From Morinoia aosen (Eukaryota; Arthropoda; Malacostraca; Amphipoda; Talitridae), in the NCBI GenBank assembly GCA_030386875.1, contig CM059577.1:24873038-24937037 (forward strand): DNA of 64,000 bases, given 5' to 3'. Both the position numbers and the translations under genes were made by a program. The notes under the pieces are model-generated. The model worked only from the letters and a program-made list of their open reading frames with translations, ran no database searches and had not been told where the DNA came from. Position 1 is the stretch's first letter. Every line of letters begins with the position of its first letter. Positions 34,113-43,870 of this stretch are shown piece by piece.

Positions 34113-34599
34113 TTTAAAATGTGTAAGTCCAATTTTATTTCCTGTCACTGGACCGTTTAAAAATTTCATTTTTATGAAATAAAAATCTTTCCGCCCAACG
34201 AGACATAGTATGGTTATTTTACCAACTCAAATAACCTAACTTAATCTTACATTTTGTGCACCAATTCATTTTTTCATAATCGTAATTACATCTCAAAAGT
34301 TCAATAATATCTGTAAATGTTTTACATAACAAAACTTATATATCAAACATTCTCATAGATTATTATGTGGATTTCTACCATTACGTAAAGGTATTTGCTC
34401 TGATTTCCTTACTTCTCAAAACTTCTTCGGATGAGCCAGACTTTGATTCATTTTCGAAATTTCACAAAATTTTCTGAGTTTTATGATAGCTTCCTTAACT
34501 CACACCCAATATGTATCGACACATGAACATCAAATATGAGCGTGTAATGTCTATGTTTTAACTCCTGTGCATCAATATTATATGTGTGACAACTGCGCG

Positions 34600-34885
34600 T
34601 ACGTCAGTGTTACTTGCACACTTACATCAGTGTCATCAGTGTTACATGCGCACGAACATCAGTGTTATCAGTGTTACATGCGCACGAACATCAGTGTTTT
34701 CAGTGTTACATGCGTACGAACATCAGCGTTATCAGTGTTATATGCGCGCGAACATCAGTGTTATTAGTGTTACATGCGCACGAACATCAGCGTTATCAGT
34801 GTTACATGCACACGTACACCACTGTTATCAGTGTTACATGCACTCGTACATCAGTGTTACACGAATGCATCAGTCTTTTCAGTGT
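34600..34885. repeat. 32-bp minisatellite, about 9 copies
   Basis: ATCAGTGTTATCAGTGTTAC + ATGCGCACGAAC with internal near-duplication ATCAGTGTT. Since 32 is not a multiple of 3 the same peptide words appear in all three plus frames. Confidence 0.9.
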
Positions 34886-35394
34886 TATTTGTCTTCTCAT
34901 TGTTAGAATCTGTCCTCGAATGGAAAGCACTCAACCGGTTTCCGTTCATTGAAACGAAATCCAGAAGCTGTTTTGACGCAGCGGTATTTACGAGAATGTC
35001 TAAGTTCTGAAAACTACTTGACTTTTTATTGAAGAGCGCTTCGGTATAGGGAGCAAGTGTAGGTGCTTCCGAGGCCTAAGCAATACCTACCGCAAGTTCT
35101 TTTTTAAATGCAATGCCAATTCTTTTTTAAATATACCTACCGCAAATGTTTTTTACACGACCGCTGTTAAAGTACGTCATATCTCTCGAAAGCTACGAAA
35201 TGTTCCAGGCAAAAATTTACATCGATGTTTTTGCTCACTGCATCAACGATTTGGCCTTAGTTTTCACATTTTTTAAACTTCTAGCCACTAACTATGAGAA
35301 CGACCTACAGGCATGTACTGACTGCAACAAAAGCGGTAAACTGTTAATTGAGTTTTAATAGAAAGACATTTAGGGACTGTCAATCGTGCATTTG

Positions 35395-35610
35395 CTGAAA
35401 TATCATGTCTAGGTTACTGTAAACTGTGTGGTAGAGCTGTCATCTGTGTGCTAATGTATCCAGGATAATGTATCCAGGATACTGTCAGCTGTGTGCTAAT
35501 TAAAATGTATCCAGAATAGCGTACACTGTGTGCTAAGTAAAATGTGTCCAGGATACCATCGACCGTGGGCTAATTAAACTTCATCCAGGATACTGTTAAC
35601 CGCATCGCAT
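35395..35610. repeat. Degenerate repeat of about 50 bp, 4-5 copies
   Basis: TGTGTGCTAATTAAAATGTATCCAGGATACTGT..AC recurs with length variation. Confidence 0.75.
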
Positions 35611-35614
35611 GCAA

Positions 35615-36540
35615 TCGCTGGATTGCAGCGGTCATGATTCACTGCTTTGCTTAGTGTTCTACGTGGCGCTCAATACTTGAGCGCACGAAAACATTTATTT
35701 ATAGTTAAAAAAACTGATTTAAACTTGAAAGTTCAAGCACTAATTATTTGGTAGAATAGAGGTGTGTCATGAAGACGTTGTTTTTAGTTTTCTCCTGTAT
35801 AATTTAGAAATTCTTATAAATTAATAAATAATATCATATAACGTGATGGAATTCGGGCTTTGACAGCCTCCATATACTTTCACAAACATGTTCTCTCTCG
35901 AAATAAATGTACAAGCTTCTGAAATTCATTTCAGTTTTGAGATGATGTTGCTGTTGAAATCATGTTAGCTTTCTCTGGAATAATTCATGAATGAGGTGAA
36001 AAATGCGATATTTTTTCCGATGTAAAGTGAAATTTCTCAACGTTCAATGTTGCAGGCAATTGCTGTGAGGTACCAGAATGTTTTTTTTTTGGTACAATTA
36101 CGGACATTCAAATGAAGAATACACGTATGTATAATGCATATATGTTCAATGGTACATATATAGCGTCTTACACAGACTCTGTTTTATGCCCACACAAGTT
36201 TTATGTATCGTTCAGATAATGTTCACAAATGGGTTAAATACACGCTCTAAAATCATCGGTTGAATATTATTTCACTCACTAATAATGCCTTTGAGGAGTT
36301 ATTCTCTGCCCACTTCATTTCTATAAGCAAAGTGGTATTCACGGACTTCAAAGCACTCAAGTCACGTCCGCAGTGAAATGCACCGTGCACTTCAGAAATT
36401 CTTGCACCTCACTTAGCGCTGCTTCTGTTTTAAATCGATGACTTAGTGGCGTGATGAGCGAGCTGAGCAGTGCACATGGTTGCATTACTCCGTGATGTTT
36501 AATGATGAATCACGTCTGATCCGCCGTGTCCGACCGCCAT
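35615..36540. other. No gene seen
   Basis: AT-rich; nothing recognised. Confidence 0.45.
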
Positions 36541-36544
36541 GCTT

Positions 36545-36890
36545 ATTAAGCCAAGTCTAATGGACCATGGCTACTGAATCGGGTTCCACCAAGCATATTT
36601 TAGCATGTTGACTCAATATATTTTGCAAACCATGCCTACAGAACCTGGGTTTGCAACCATCAATAAATAACCATGACAACGGAGCCTTAATTCTTTCGTA
36701 ACTATCAATATATAACTAAACTCAGCAGAATTTTGATAACCATTTTTAAATAACTGTATCCCCAGAATAATTTTTTCGTCATGTTAATTTAACTGAAAAC
36801 CTAGTTTCGTTACCATGTCTACCTAACCAAAACCGAGATTTACTATCCCATGTCTGAAAACCGTATTTATGCCCATAAAATGTTATTAAC
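36545..36890. repeat. Very degenerate repeat around ACCATGTCTAC/AACCGAG..TTT
   Basis: Words such as CCATGGCTACTGAATCGGGTT, CCATGCCTACAGAACCTGGGTT, CCATGACAACGGAGCCTTAATT, CCATGTCTACCTAACC recur at 40-70 bp. An old minisatellite. The interval 36900-38010 holds nothing recognised. Confidence 0.5.
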
Positions 36891-38020
36891 CACATCTTAA
36901 TAACTTTATCTTTCCGAGTTCAAAGCAAGTTTCATTATGAGCGAATATTTCCAAAAAGGTACTTTTACAATGCATATAAATTTAATAATTTGTAAATATC
37001 TCTTCGCGGGTAAAGAAAAACTTACCACATGTAGGCAGACGCCAGAGTTTGACATGCATAAGAATTTTAGCATACCGTATTCAGATAGATTATATAAGAT
37101 AAAATAAAATTTCTGCTAATTTAGCGAATACTTTCGAATTCTCTTTGTATTATTACGATTTAATTCCCATTGAATGTCATCTAAGCGTTGTGAGAAATAG
37201 AACAAAGAAGTTGAAAACTATTCTCCGGAGGCAAAAAAATTTGGTGCAACCAACTGTATCGAACTGGATGTAAAGTGTATCTTGGTCAATATTGTCATAT
37301 GATCTTTCCAGAATTTTACGATGTATATTCTACGCCGAGAAGATTTTCTCAAAAGAAATGCTCGTCAGGGAGAAAATGCTTGAGGAAGTGATACAAAAAC
37401 AAGAATGATTTACTCTTCCCTGAACCATTTAAAATGAGTATGAAAAAAATATGCATTTGTACGGAGGAGATGAGAGCAAAGAGCCTTCTATTTGAAAAAA
37501 ACTACCCTAATAGCAAATATCATGGGCGTGTTATACGCTGCACATGGAAGAGAACCGTAATTTAGTATTTAGTATTTTGATAATTCAATTTTTTACTTCA
37601 CTTTATATAATCTGGTTGGATTGGCTGAATAACTCATGCGCTAAGTACGGAGCTTCAGTCATACATGAGGTGGCTTGTATCGAATTCATTCTGCACATTT
37701 TATCCCTACAATTGCATCATCTCTGTCATGAATAACTTTCTGAAGTTAGAGCTATAATTCAATCGTTGAAAATACGCTCAAATAAACGTTCATGAGTGAA
37801 TTTTTTCTTGATTCTTCCTTATTTAGTCATAACTTTTCTCGATTGAATTTCAAAATATGTGAACTGCAATTAAAAAATTGGAACTGGTGGCACATTATGT
37901 GCTATTGTGTTCAAGTATCCAGTATACAGAGTGGCACTAGGGATCGAGAGCAAGTATCAAATATACTCTGCACCGTTAAAAAAGGAGATCGTACTAGTAT
38001 TATAGTAGTTACTAGTCTGC

Positions 38021-38215
38021 TCGTCGTAGCCGTGTGGTTAAAGTACCCGCCTTTCCGTGAAGGTGTCGAGGGTTCGAATCCCGGCGCAGTGAGGCGACTT
38101 TCTCCGTTGGGTACAAGGAAAAAACTCAAAGCACAATACCCCACTCTACCCAGGTGTCTGAAGTGGGCACCGGTCTTGACCGGGGGAAACCGTCATGACA
38201 TCCTGACAGTAGTTA
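38021..38215 (+). mobile_element. tRNA-derived SINE with pol III A and B boxes
   Basis: A box TAGCCGTGTGG (38027-38037) and B box GGTTCGAATCC (38071-38081) lie 34 bp apart in a tRNA-like head (serine/leucine-like). A non-tRNA body with TTTCTCCGTTGGG, AAGGAAAAAA, CCCCACTCTACCC and CGTCATGACATCCTGACAGT follows. A second, degraded copy lies at 26528-26660. The head does not fold as an intact tRNA that I can support. Confidence 0.72.
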
Positions 38216-38219
38216 TAGG

Positions 38220-39660
38220 CATTTGAAAAACCAATGTACAAGGTTATATGTATCATGCTTGATTGGAAATAAAGCATCCTTAGATGCCGATGCTTGTTTG
38301 TTTGAAGGCTTGATTTCCTTTGTTAGGATGTTTTTACAGAGGAATGAGAAAGAAACATTTCGTAAGGACAACGGAAAACGTAATTTCTATGCACAAGGTG
38401 TGGTCCCACTCAAGCTATCCTGCACATGGAAACAGCAAGTTAGGATGGGAGAGAAAAGAAAGAAAAACAAGAAATAGCGAAGAGGAAGTGAAAACTTGAA
38501 GAAGCAAAGTGTAAGGTCATCATGCAGTGTAGATAGTTACTAACTTAAGCTAGAGTGAGGAAGCTGATTATCACCCACTTTGCGCCGTTAAAGTAATGCA
38601 TGTCTTGTCGCAGAAGAACATTTCATGACGTGCAACGCAAAAAAAAAAACGATTATCTTTCCTCAACTTTTCTAGTTTAACGCTTATTTTGAACTGTGAT
38701 TACTCGAATATTTACTGGGTGGGGTAAAAATGATACCTGCTATTTTATAAGTTGTTCCAGCAAGCTAAAAAAATTAACGTGAACTTGTCTACTTCACCAT
38801 GTCTACTTCACCATGTCTACTTCACTTGCAGGAAAATTTACGAGAAAATTATTATTTTAACATATTCATGCAAACATTTAATGCATACGCAAACAATCAA
38901 CTCGTAAAAGGGGACTTATTTAAATAGAAACAAATAAAACAAACAATTTCCCTTAATGATCAACTATTTCAGCGGGATGAAAAGAATATGAATTGAGTTC
39001 ATTTTGTTAATACATGATTTAAAAAATGGTCCATTATTAACGTATAATATTATCGAAATGGTATATCATCAGCGCATAAAATTATCGCAATGTTATATCA
39101 TTAGCGTATATTATTAGCTCAATCGTGTATCAACGTAAGATATCGTCTCAAAGGTGCATCATAAATACATAACATTTTTTAAATTGAATATTAGTACTTC
39201 AATAGTACACTGATAGCGAGAGTCACGTACAGGGACGGATTTATGATCATTTATTATCAAATTCGTTCATTTATTTGCCACATATTTAAAATTAATTTAT
39301 ACCTTCTATTCATTGCTCCGATGGCCCGCAAGAATTCACTTTAATCTCCTAACCTAATTTTCAATTACCGCTGTCGTAAATTTAAAAAATGAATTATGGT
39401 TTTGGAAAAAATTAAGGTGTTAAGTGTTAATCTTAACACTTAAAAAACATACACAATCCAAAATTCACTAATTCGGTCCAAAATTTTAAACCAAATACTT
39501 GTTTTGAAATTTTTTTAAGATGTTCATTGTTACTGTGAACATTAAAAAAACAAATGCAATCTAACTTACACTATCCAATCCATGGTGTAGAGCTGATAGC
39601 TCACAGCTCAAGGCGCTCATGTAACACTATCAATGTAATTTTTATTTTACGACATTTTTA
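38220..39660. other. No gene seen
   Basis: AT-rich; a short triplicate of CTTCACCATGTCTA near 38795-38825 and a poly(A) run at 38639. Nothing else. Confidence 0.45.
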
Positions 39661-39664
39661 ACGC

Positions 39665-39842
39665 GACTTCATCAAACACTAAACAAAGTTCATCGACTCT
39701 AAGCGTCTCTAGCATCAAATTCTACATGATCTTCATCAAATACGAACTCGTGCTCCATCAAACCCTAAAATCTCCACCAAGCACAAACCCCTGCTTCATC
39801 AAAGCCTAACTCATGTTCATCAAATGGGAGTTCCATCAAACA
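39665..39842 (-). repeat. Degenerate TCATCAAA repeat at the 3' border of the candidate exon 4
   Basis: TCATCAAA-type words recur roughly every 20-25 bp (39668, 39711, 39733, 39756, 39795, 39818, 39834). On the minus strand this is TTTGATGA, and the first copy overlaps the stop region GTTTGATG of the exon, so the array starts from the exon end. Confidence 0.6.
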
Positions 39843-39966
39843 GCGACCCCTTGGGCTCGCAGCAGCCGCTTGATGTGCTCAGGGATGCCTCCGAAGTCGC
39901 GATGACGGTGCACTTTCGCCTGCACCCTCGCCAGCCCCACGCGTCGGCCCGTGTTGAGGCTGCGTT
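39836..39966 (-). CDS. Candidate C-terminal exon of the IGF-binding-domain gene
   Basis: A minus-strand GC-rich island with one GC3-rich open frame: RSLNTGRRVGLARVQ, then HRHRDFGGIPEHIKRLL, and TGA at 39838-39836. It fits if exon 3 is spliced at A/GTGAGT (41154) and enters here in phase 1 after CCCCAAG/AA, although that acceptor has a poor pyrimidine tract. If exon 3 instead runs to its own TGA, this would be an alternative exon or belong to another minus-strand gene. The peptide is basic, without cysteines; I do not recognise it. Confidence 0.42.
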
Positions 39967-39969
39967 CTT

Positions 39970-40915
39970 GGGGTACAATGTTCACTTAAACATCGTGTAT
40001 ATTCCATGTACATATGTGTACATATATGTATTTATCGTATCGTGTTAGGGAAAAATTACGCAAATATAGCATAGCCTGAAGTGAGTACTTAATTGTACTA
40101 CACATAAAGCATGATAATAATAAGTCCTAGTTACATTGTTCACTCATATTTCTCAATATTGGAGGTTTGAATTATTGCACGAGTGTTTCCCACAATAACG
40201 AAGATGTAACTTATATGTGTAGGTTACGCTATGGGGCACGTGATGTACTGCCCGACTTGCACAGTTCTATTTGCTTTGTTCATGTCTGAGCTGGTACTTG
40301 CTCAAATTATGAGTTCAAGCTCAAAAAATTAGGAAAATAAATAAAATTCAAATAAATGTACATAATTGGGCAATTTTTATAAAACTGAATCAATTTTGGC
40401 ATGCAAATCGAAAATATTTTGATTTTTTTCGTGAAACACTGACGACCGAATCGTAAGAAGTATTTTCTGCTCTGGATTGTATACAATTTTTTTTGTCAAA
40501 AAGAACATCAGGAAAGAAGCACGGAATACATTGAATAGAATGGAATAGAAACATTCTAAAATATATTAAAAAATATACGGAATTCAAAATAGTAGGAAGA
40601 ATGGGGAGTATATTACAAGATAGGGAATGTAAGATTATAGATCAAGCTATAGTCGGTGAGGTACAAAAATTGCTCTACGTGGTAGATATGGAACAACATC
40701 TTTCGTGCACGTGAAATGTGATATAACGTTGAATTAGGTCTTTGATATCGAAAAAGCCAATTTTATTGTTTCTCTCATTAATTTAATTTTTAACATCCTA
40801 ATAAATGGGTGAAGTACAATTATTGTTTTCCCCCATTAATTACGTATAAAATTTAATTTAAGTTTTAGCAACCTTATAATTGGGCGATGTACAACAGCAC
40901 GTTTCTCCCGGAGAG
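39970..40915 (-). other. Intron 3 of the IGF-binding-domain gene (if exon 4 is used)
   Basis: AT-rich, nothing recognised. Confidence 0.4.
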
Positions 40916-40919
40916 ACTT

Positions 40920-41140
40920 AATAAATGGATAAAACCGAACACTATAAAGTAGCACAAAACAGAACAGAGTAATAAGAAACTACACAAAGTAATACAAAAT
41001 AGCAGAGAGTTGTATTGAAATTTCAGAGAACTACAAAAACTATTATAAAAGAGCGTAGATTAAAATATAAAAGCGTAGAGTAATCTAAAAAAGTATAGAG
41101 TATCAGACAGGAGCGTAGAATATGAAGCACAAATTAGAAG
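40920..41140 (-). repeat. Degenerate 20-25 bp repeat beside the exon 3 donor
   Basis: On the plus strand AGCGTAGA(G/A)TA..A.AAAA, AGAGTAATA, AGTAATACAAA recur; on the minus strand TACTCTACGCTTTT. It starts within about 15-30 bp of the exon 3 end. Confidence 0.5.
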
Positions 41141-41142
41141 AA

Positions 41143-41286
41143 TCAGAACTCACTGGATCGCTCGATCTCGTTGTCGCGCTCGTCAGCACAGTAGGACTCG
41201 CCGTAAGGGCCGCTCTGGAGGCAGCTCAGGCCACCCCCGCACTCCCCGTACACGTTCCACGGCCCCCCGCACGGCTCTCCTTCTCC
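41143..41286 (-). CDS. IGF-binding-domain gene exon 3: second half of the domain
   Basis: Acceptor CCAACTGGTGCCCAG/GGA; phase 0 in. It reads GEGEPCGGPWNVYGECGGG, then LSCLQSGPYGESYCADE, matching the GE.CGG....G.C..GL.C......C end of IGFBP N-domains with four cysteines. The frame stops at TGA (41145-41143). Inside the last codons the sequence TCCA/GTGAGT is a near-perfect donor, 9 nt before the stop, so splicing can replace the last three codons by another exon (39966-39836). Confidence 0.8.
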   Translation of the reverse strand, partial: GEGEPCGGPWNVYGECGGGLSCLQSGPYGESYCADERDNEIERSSEF

Positions 41287-41314
41287 CTGGGCACCAGTTG
41301 GGGTACATAAAATA

Positions 41315-41900
41315 GGTTCCTTTCATGTTCCTTGTCTATATGGGGGGAATCAATGTTCCTTAAGGGGAAAATTTAGGTTATTTGGGGAAAAAATTTATGT
41401 TCTTTCTGGGAGGATAATTATATTTTCTATGGGGGAGGATTGTTGACGCTTGTATGGTTCGTTTTCTGCGTGTTTTCTCTGTAGGAAACGTTTGTGGAGT
41501 ATGAAATATTTTCCTTTTATGTTCCTTGTCTATACGAGGAGAATAAATGTTCTCTCTGGGAAAAATCTATGTTCTTGTTGAGAAGAATCTATGTTGGAAA
41601 GAATTATATTTTCTATGGAGAGCGTTGTTGGCCCTCACAAGGTTTTTTCCCTACTGGGGAGTGTCTTGTATATCCCATGTTTCCTTTCTACATCCCCATT
41701 TTGTCTGGTAGACTTCATATTTATTTTCTCTCGGGGAAGAATAATATCCTACAACACAGTTTTCCCTCTTGGAGAGAATTGTGGTGTATGACAAATTTCA
41801 TTTCCGTGGTCAATTTCTGTCTGGGGAGGAAGACAGAATGATCTCTTTCCTGAAGGAGAAGAGTTGAGGTGAATTTTGAACTTAATTTCTATCCTGCCAA
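41315..41900 (-). repeat. Degenerate repeat of about 180-190 bp upstream of exon 3
   Basis: TTCCTTT(C/T)ATGTTCCTTGTCTATA...GG.GAATAAATGTTC...GGGA and AATTATATTTTCTATGG.G occur at about 41330-41460 and 41505-41640, with weaker continuation. Within units TCTATGTTC...GGGGA words repeat at shorter spacing. Confidence 0.65.
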
Positions 41901-42309
41901 AATTATTGGTCTCACAAAAAAAGCTTCCCTTCTGCTTGGGGAGGACTAATGACGTGTGAAATGCATGTTATGTCCTTTATCTAGAAGAATATTATACTAT
42001 TCTTTACCTGAGAAGTAGTAATCGACTAACCTAGCAAAGTGGGACAAAGTTCTGAAAAAATTCAACATGAGCCAAAGTTAATTTTTGCATAAATTTCGAT
42101 ATGTTTAGAACAACAAATTTGCTATATTTTTTATCAGGAAGTTTCTAAAATTTATCATACTTTGTTAAATGAATAGGAATGAACACATTGCATAAAGATC
42201 ACGTCGCCGCACGCGCAACTTTGGGAAACTCTGCGCCTACCTGTCGGTACTCACAACTTTGCACAGCGCGCACCGTCACGCATCACACTCACAACTCTGC
42301 ACACTGATC

Positions 42310-42991
42310 ACTGCCTGCACACCTCGTAGCACCCACACACCCCCGACTGGGTGCCCCACTCACCGGCCTGCACACCTCGCAGCACCCACACACCCCCGAC
42401 TGGGTGCCCCACTCACCGGTCTGCACACCTCGCAGCACCCACACACCCCCGACTGGGTGCCCCACTCACCGGCCTGCACACCTCGCAGCACCCACTCACC
42501 CCCGACTGGGTGCCCCACTCACCGGCCTGCACACCTCGCAGCACCCACACACCCCGACTGGGTGCCCCACTCACCGGTCTGCACACCTCGCAGCACCCAC
42601 ACACCCTCGACTTGGTGCCCCACTCACCGGTCTGCACACCTCGCAGTACCCACACACCCTCGACTGGGTGCCCCACTCACAGGCCTGCACACCTCGAGCA
42701 CCCACACACCCCCGACTGGGTGCCCCACTCACCGGCCTGCACACCTCGCAGCACCCACACACCCACGACTGGGTGCCCCACTCACAGGACTGCACACCTC
42801 GAGCACCCACACACCCCCGACTGGGTGCCCCACTCACCGGCCTGCACACCTCGCAGCACCCACACACCCCCGACTGGGTGCCCCACTCACCGGCCTGAAC
42901 ACCTCGCAGCACCCACACACCCCCGACTGGGTGCCCCACTCACCGGCCTGCACACCTCGCAGCACCCACACACCCCCGACTGGGTGCCCCA
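42310..42991 (-). repeat. 53-bp minisatellite made of IGFBP exon 2 end plus splice donor, 13 copies
   Basis: On the minus strand each unit is TGGGGCACCCAGTCGGGG... to GTGCAGGCCG, the last 48 nt of exon 2, followed by GTGAG, the first 5 nt of the intron, after which the next unit starts. Thirteen copies of GACTGGGTGCCCC (plus strand) are countable from about 42345 to 42990; a few are 51-52 bp. Frames rotate every unit, giving long open frames on both strands without meaning. Confidence 0.95.
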
Positions 42992-43058
42992 CTTGCACCC
43001 GACGGGCTCCTCGCACTGAGCTTCATAGCACGGGAAGCACGTGAGGCCTTCCGACTCC
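42944..43058 (-). CDS. IGF-binding-domain gene exon 2: first half of the domain
   Basis: Acceptor TTGTGTGTGCAG/GGAG; phase 2 in, phase 0 out at CCG/GTGAG. It reads ESEGLTCFPCYEAQCEEP, then VGCKWGTQSGVCGCCEVC: the CxxC...C...GC...CGCC..C pattern of IGFBP N-terminal domains, eight cysteines. The exon end given here is the first possible donor; twelve further donor copies lie in the array that follows, so the true exon length may differ in vivo. Use of donors n units later adds 53n nt and shifts phase unless n is a multiple of 3. Confidence 0.82.
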
Positions 43059-43084
43059 CTGCACACACAACAAAACACTTGTTA

Positions 43085-43330
43085 ATGTTACAACTGTTTA
43101 TTAAACTTGCTTTAATTGATTTATTTCATTTGTTATGAAACATTTTAATTTGTTGACAAACTTGCATTGATTAGTTTAATTCATTTGTGATTAAGCATGT
43201 TAATTTGTTATTAGATTTACTTTGATTAAGTTAATTAATTTTATAATAAAATTGTTTTAATCAATTTAAATATTTTGTTCATAAACATTTTAATGTGTTA
43301 TTAAATTGGCATTAATACCGTGATGAACTA
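43085..43330. repeat. Degenerate repeat of about 55-60 bp, 4 copies
   Basis: TTTGTTATTAAACTTGCTTTAATTGATTTAATTCATTTGTTATGAAACATTTTAAT-type units, AT-rich. Confidence 0.6.
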
Positions 43331-43449
43331 ATTTTAAATTGAATCATTGTGATCTGCTTCGTGGACCTTATATTGTATTGCTGGGGCTAGTACACAATAA
43401 TACACGCAATAATTTATTTCCTCTGTGTGTTTTTTACGACGAAAAAAAT

Positions 43450-43870
43450 TGTATTTATGTAACGGAATAGCTGGCCTACTTGATACGAAATAACGGATAC
43501 GTATTTATGATACGGAATAACTGGTATCTATATTAAAAAATAATATGTAGCTAAATTGTTAAATAACTGATATCTTTGTTCAAATTATAAAGGTATTTAG
43601 ATTATAGTAGCAAGTCGTACGTTGTGAAATAATTGTTTTCAATGTTGCAAAATCACTGGTTTATGATGTTGCAAAATAAATGTGACTTAATAAGTCGTAT
43701 CTATTGTTCAAGATCATTTGTTTTTATGTTGCAAAATAAGATAGATCTATATAACAAAATTGTTGAAATCTTTAATGCAAAATCCCCGGTATCTATGTTA
43801 CAAAATAGGAGTGTCTATGTTACAAAGACTCACATTTACGCTGTAAAAAATAAGTAAATAACTGGTATTT
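43450..43870. repeat. Degenerate repeat around ATGTTACAAAATAACTGGTATCT
   Basis: Words TATGTTGCAAAATAA, ATGTTACAAAATA, CTGGTATCTATGTT recur at 30-50 bp. Confidence 0.6.

Noticed and set aside
38021..38100. Functional tRNA gene
   Set aside because: A and B boxes are present, but the acceptor stem does not pair convincingly and a SINE body follows; called as a SINE.
42259..43044. Proline/histidine/threonine-rich frames of 164-261 codons on the plus strand
   Set aside because: Antisense readings of the 53-bp array derived from IGFBP exon 2; the minus-strand exon is the real coding sequence.
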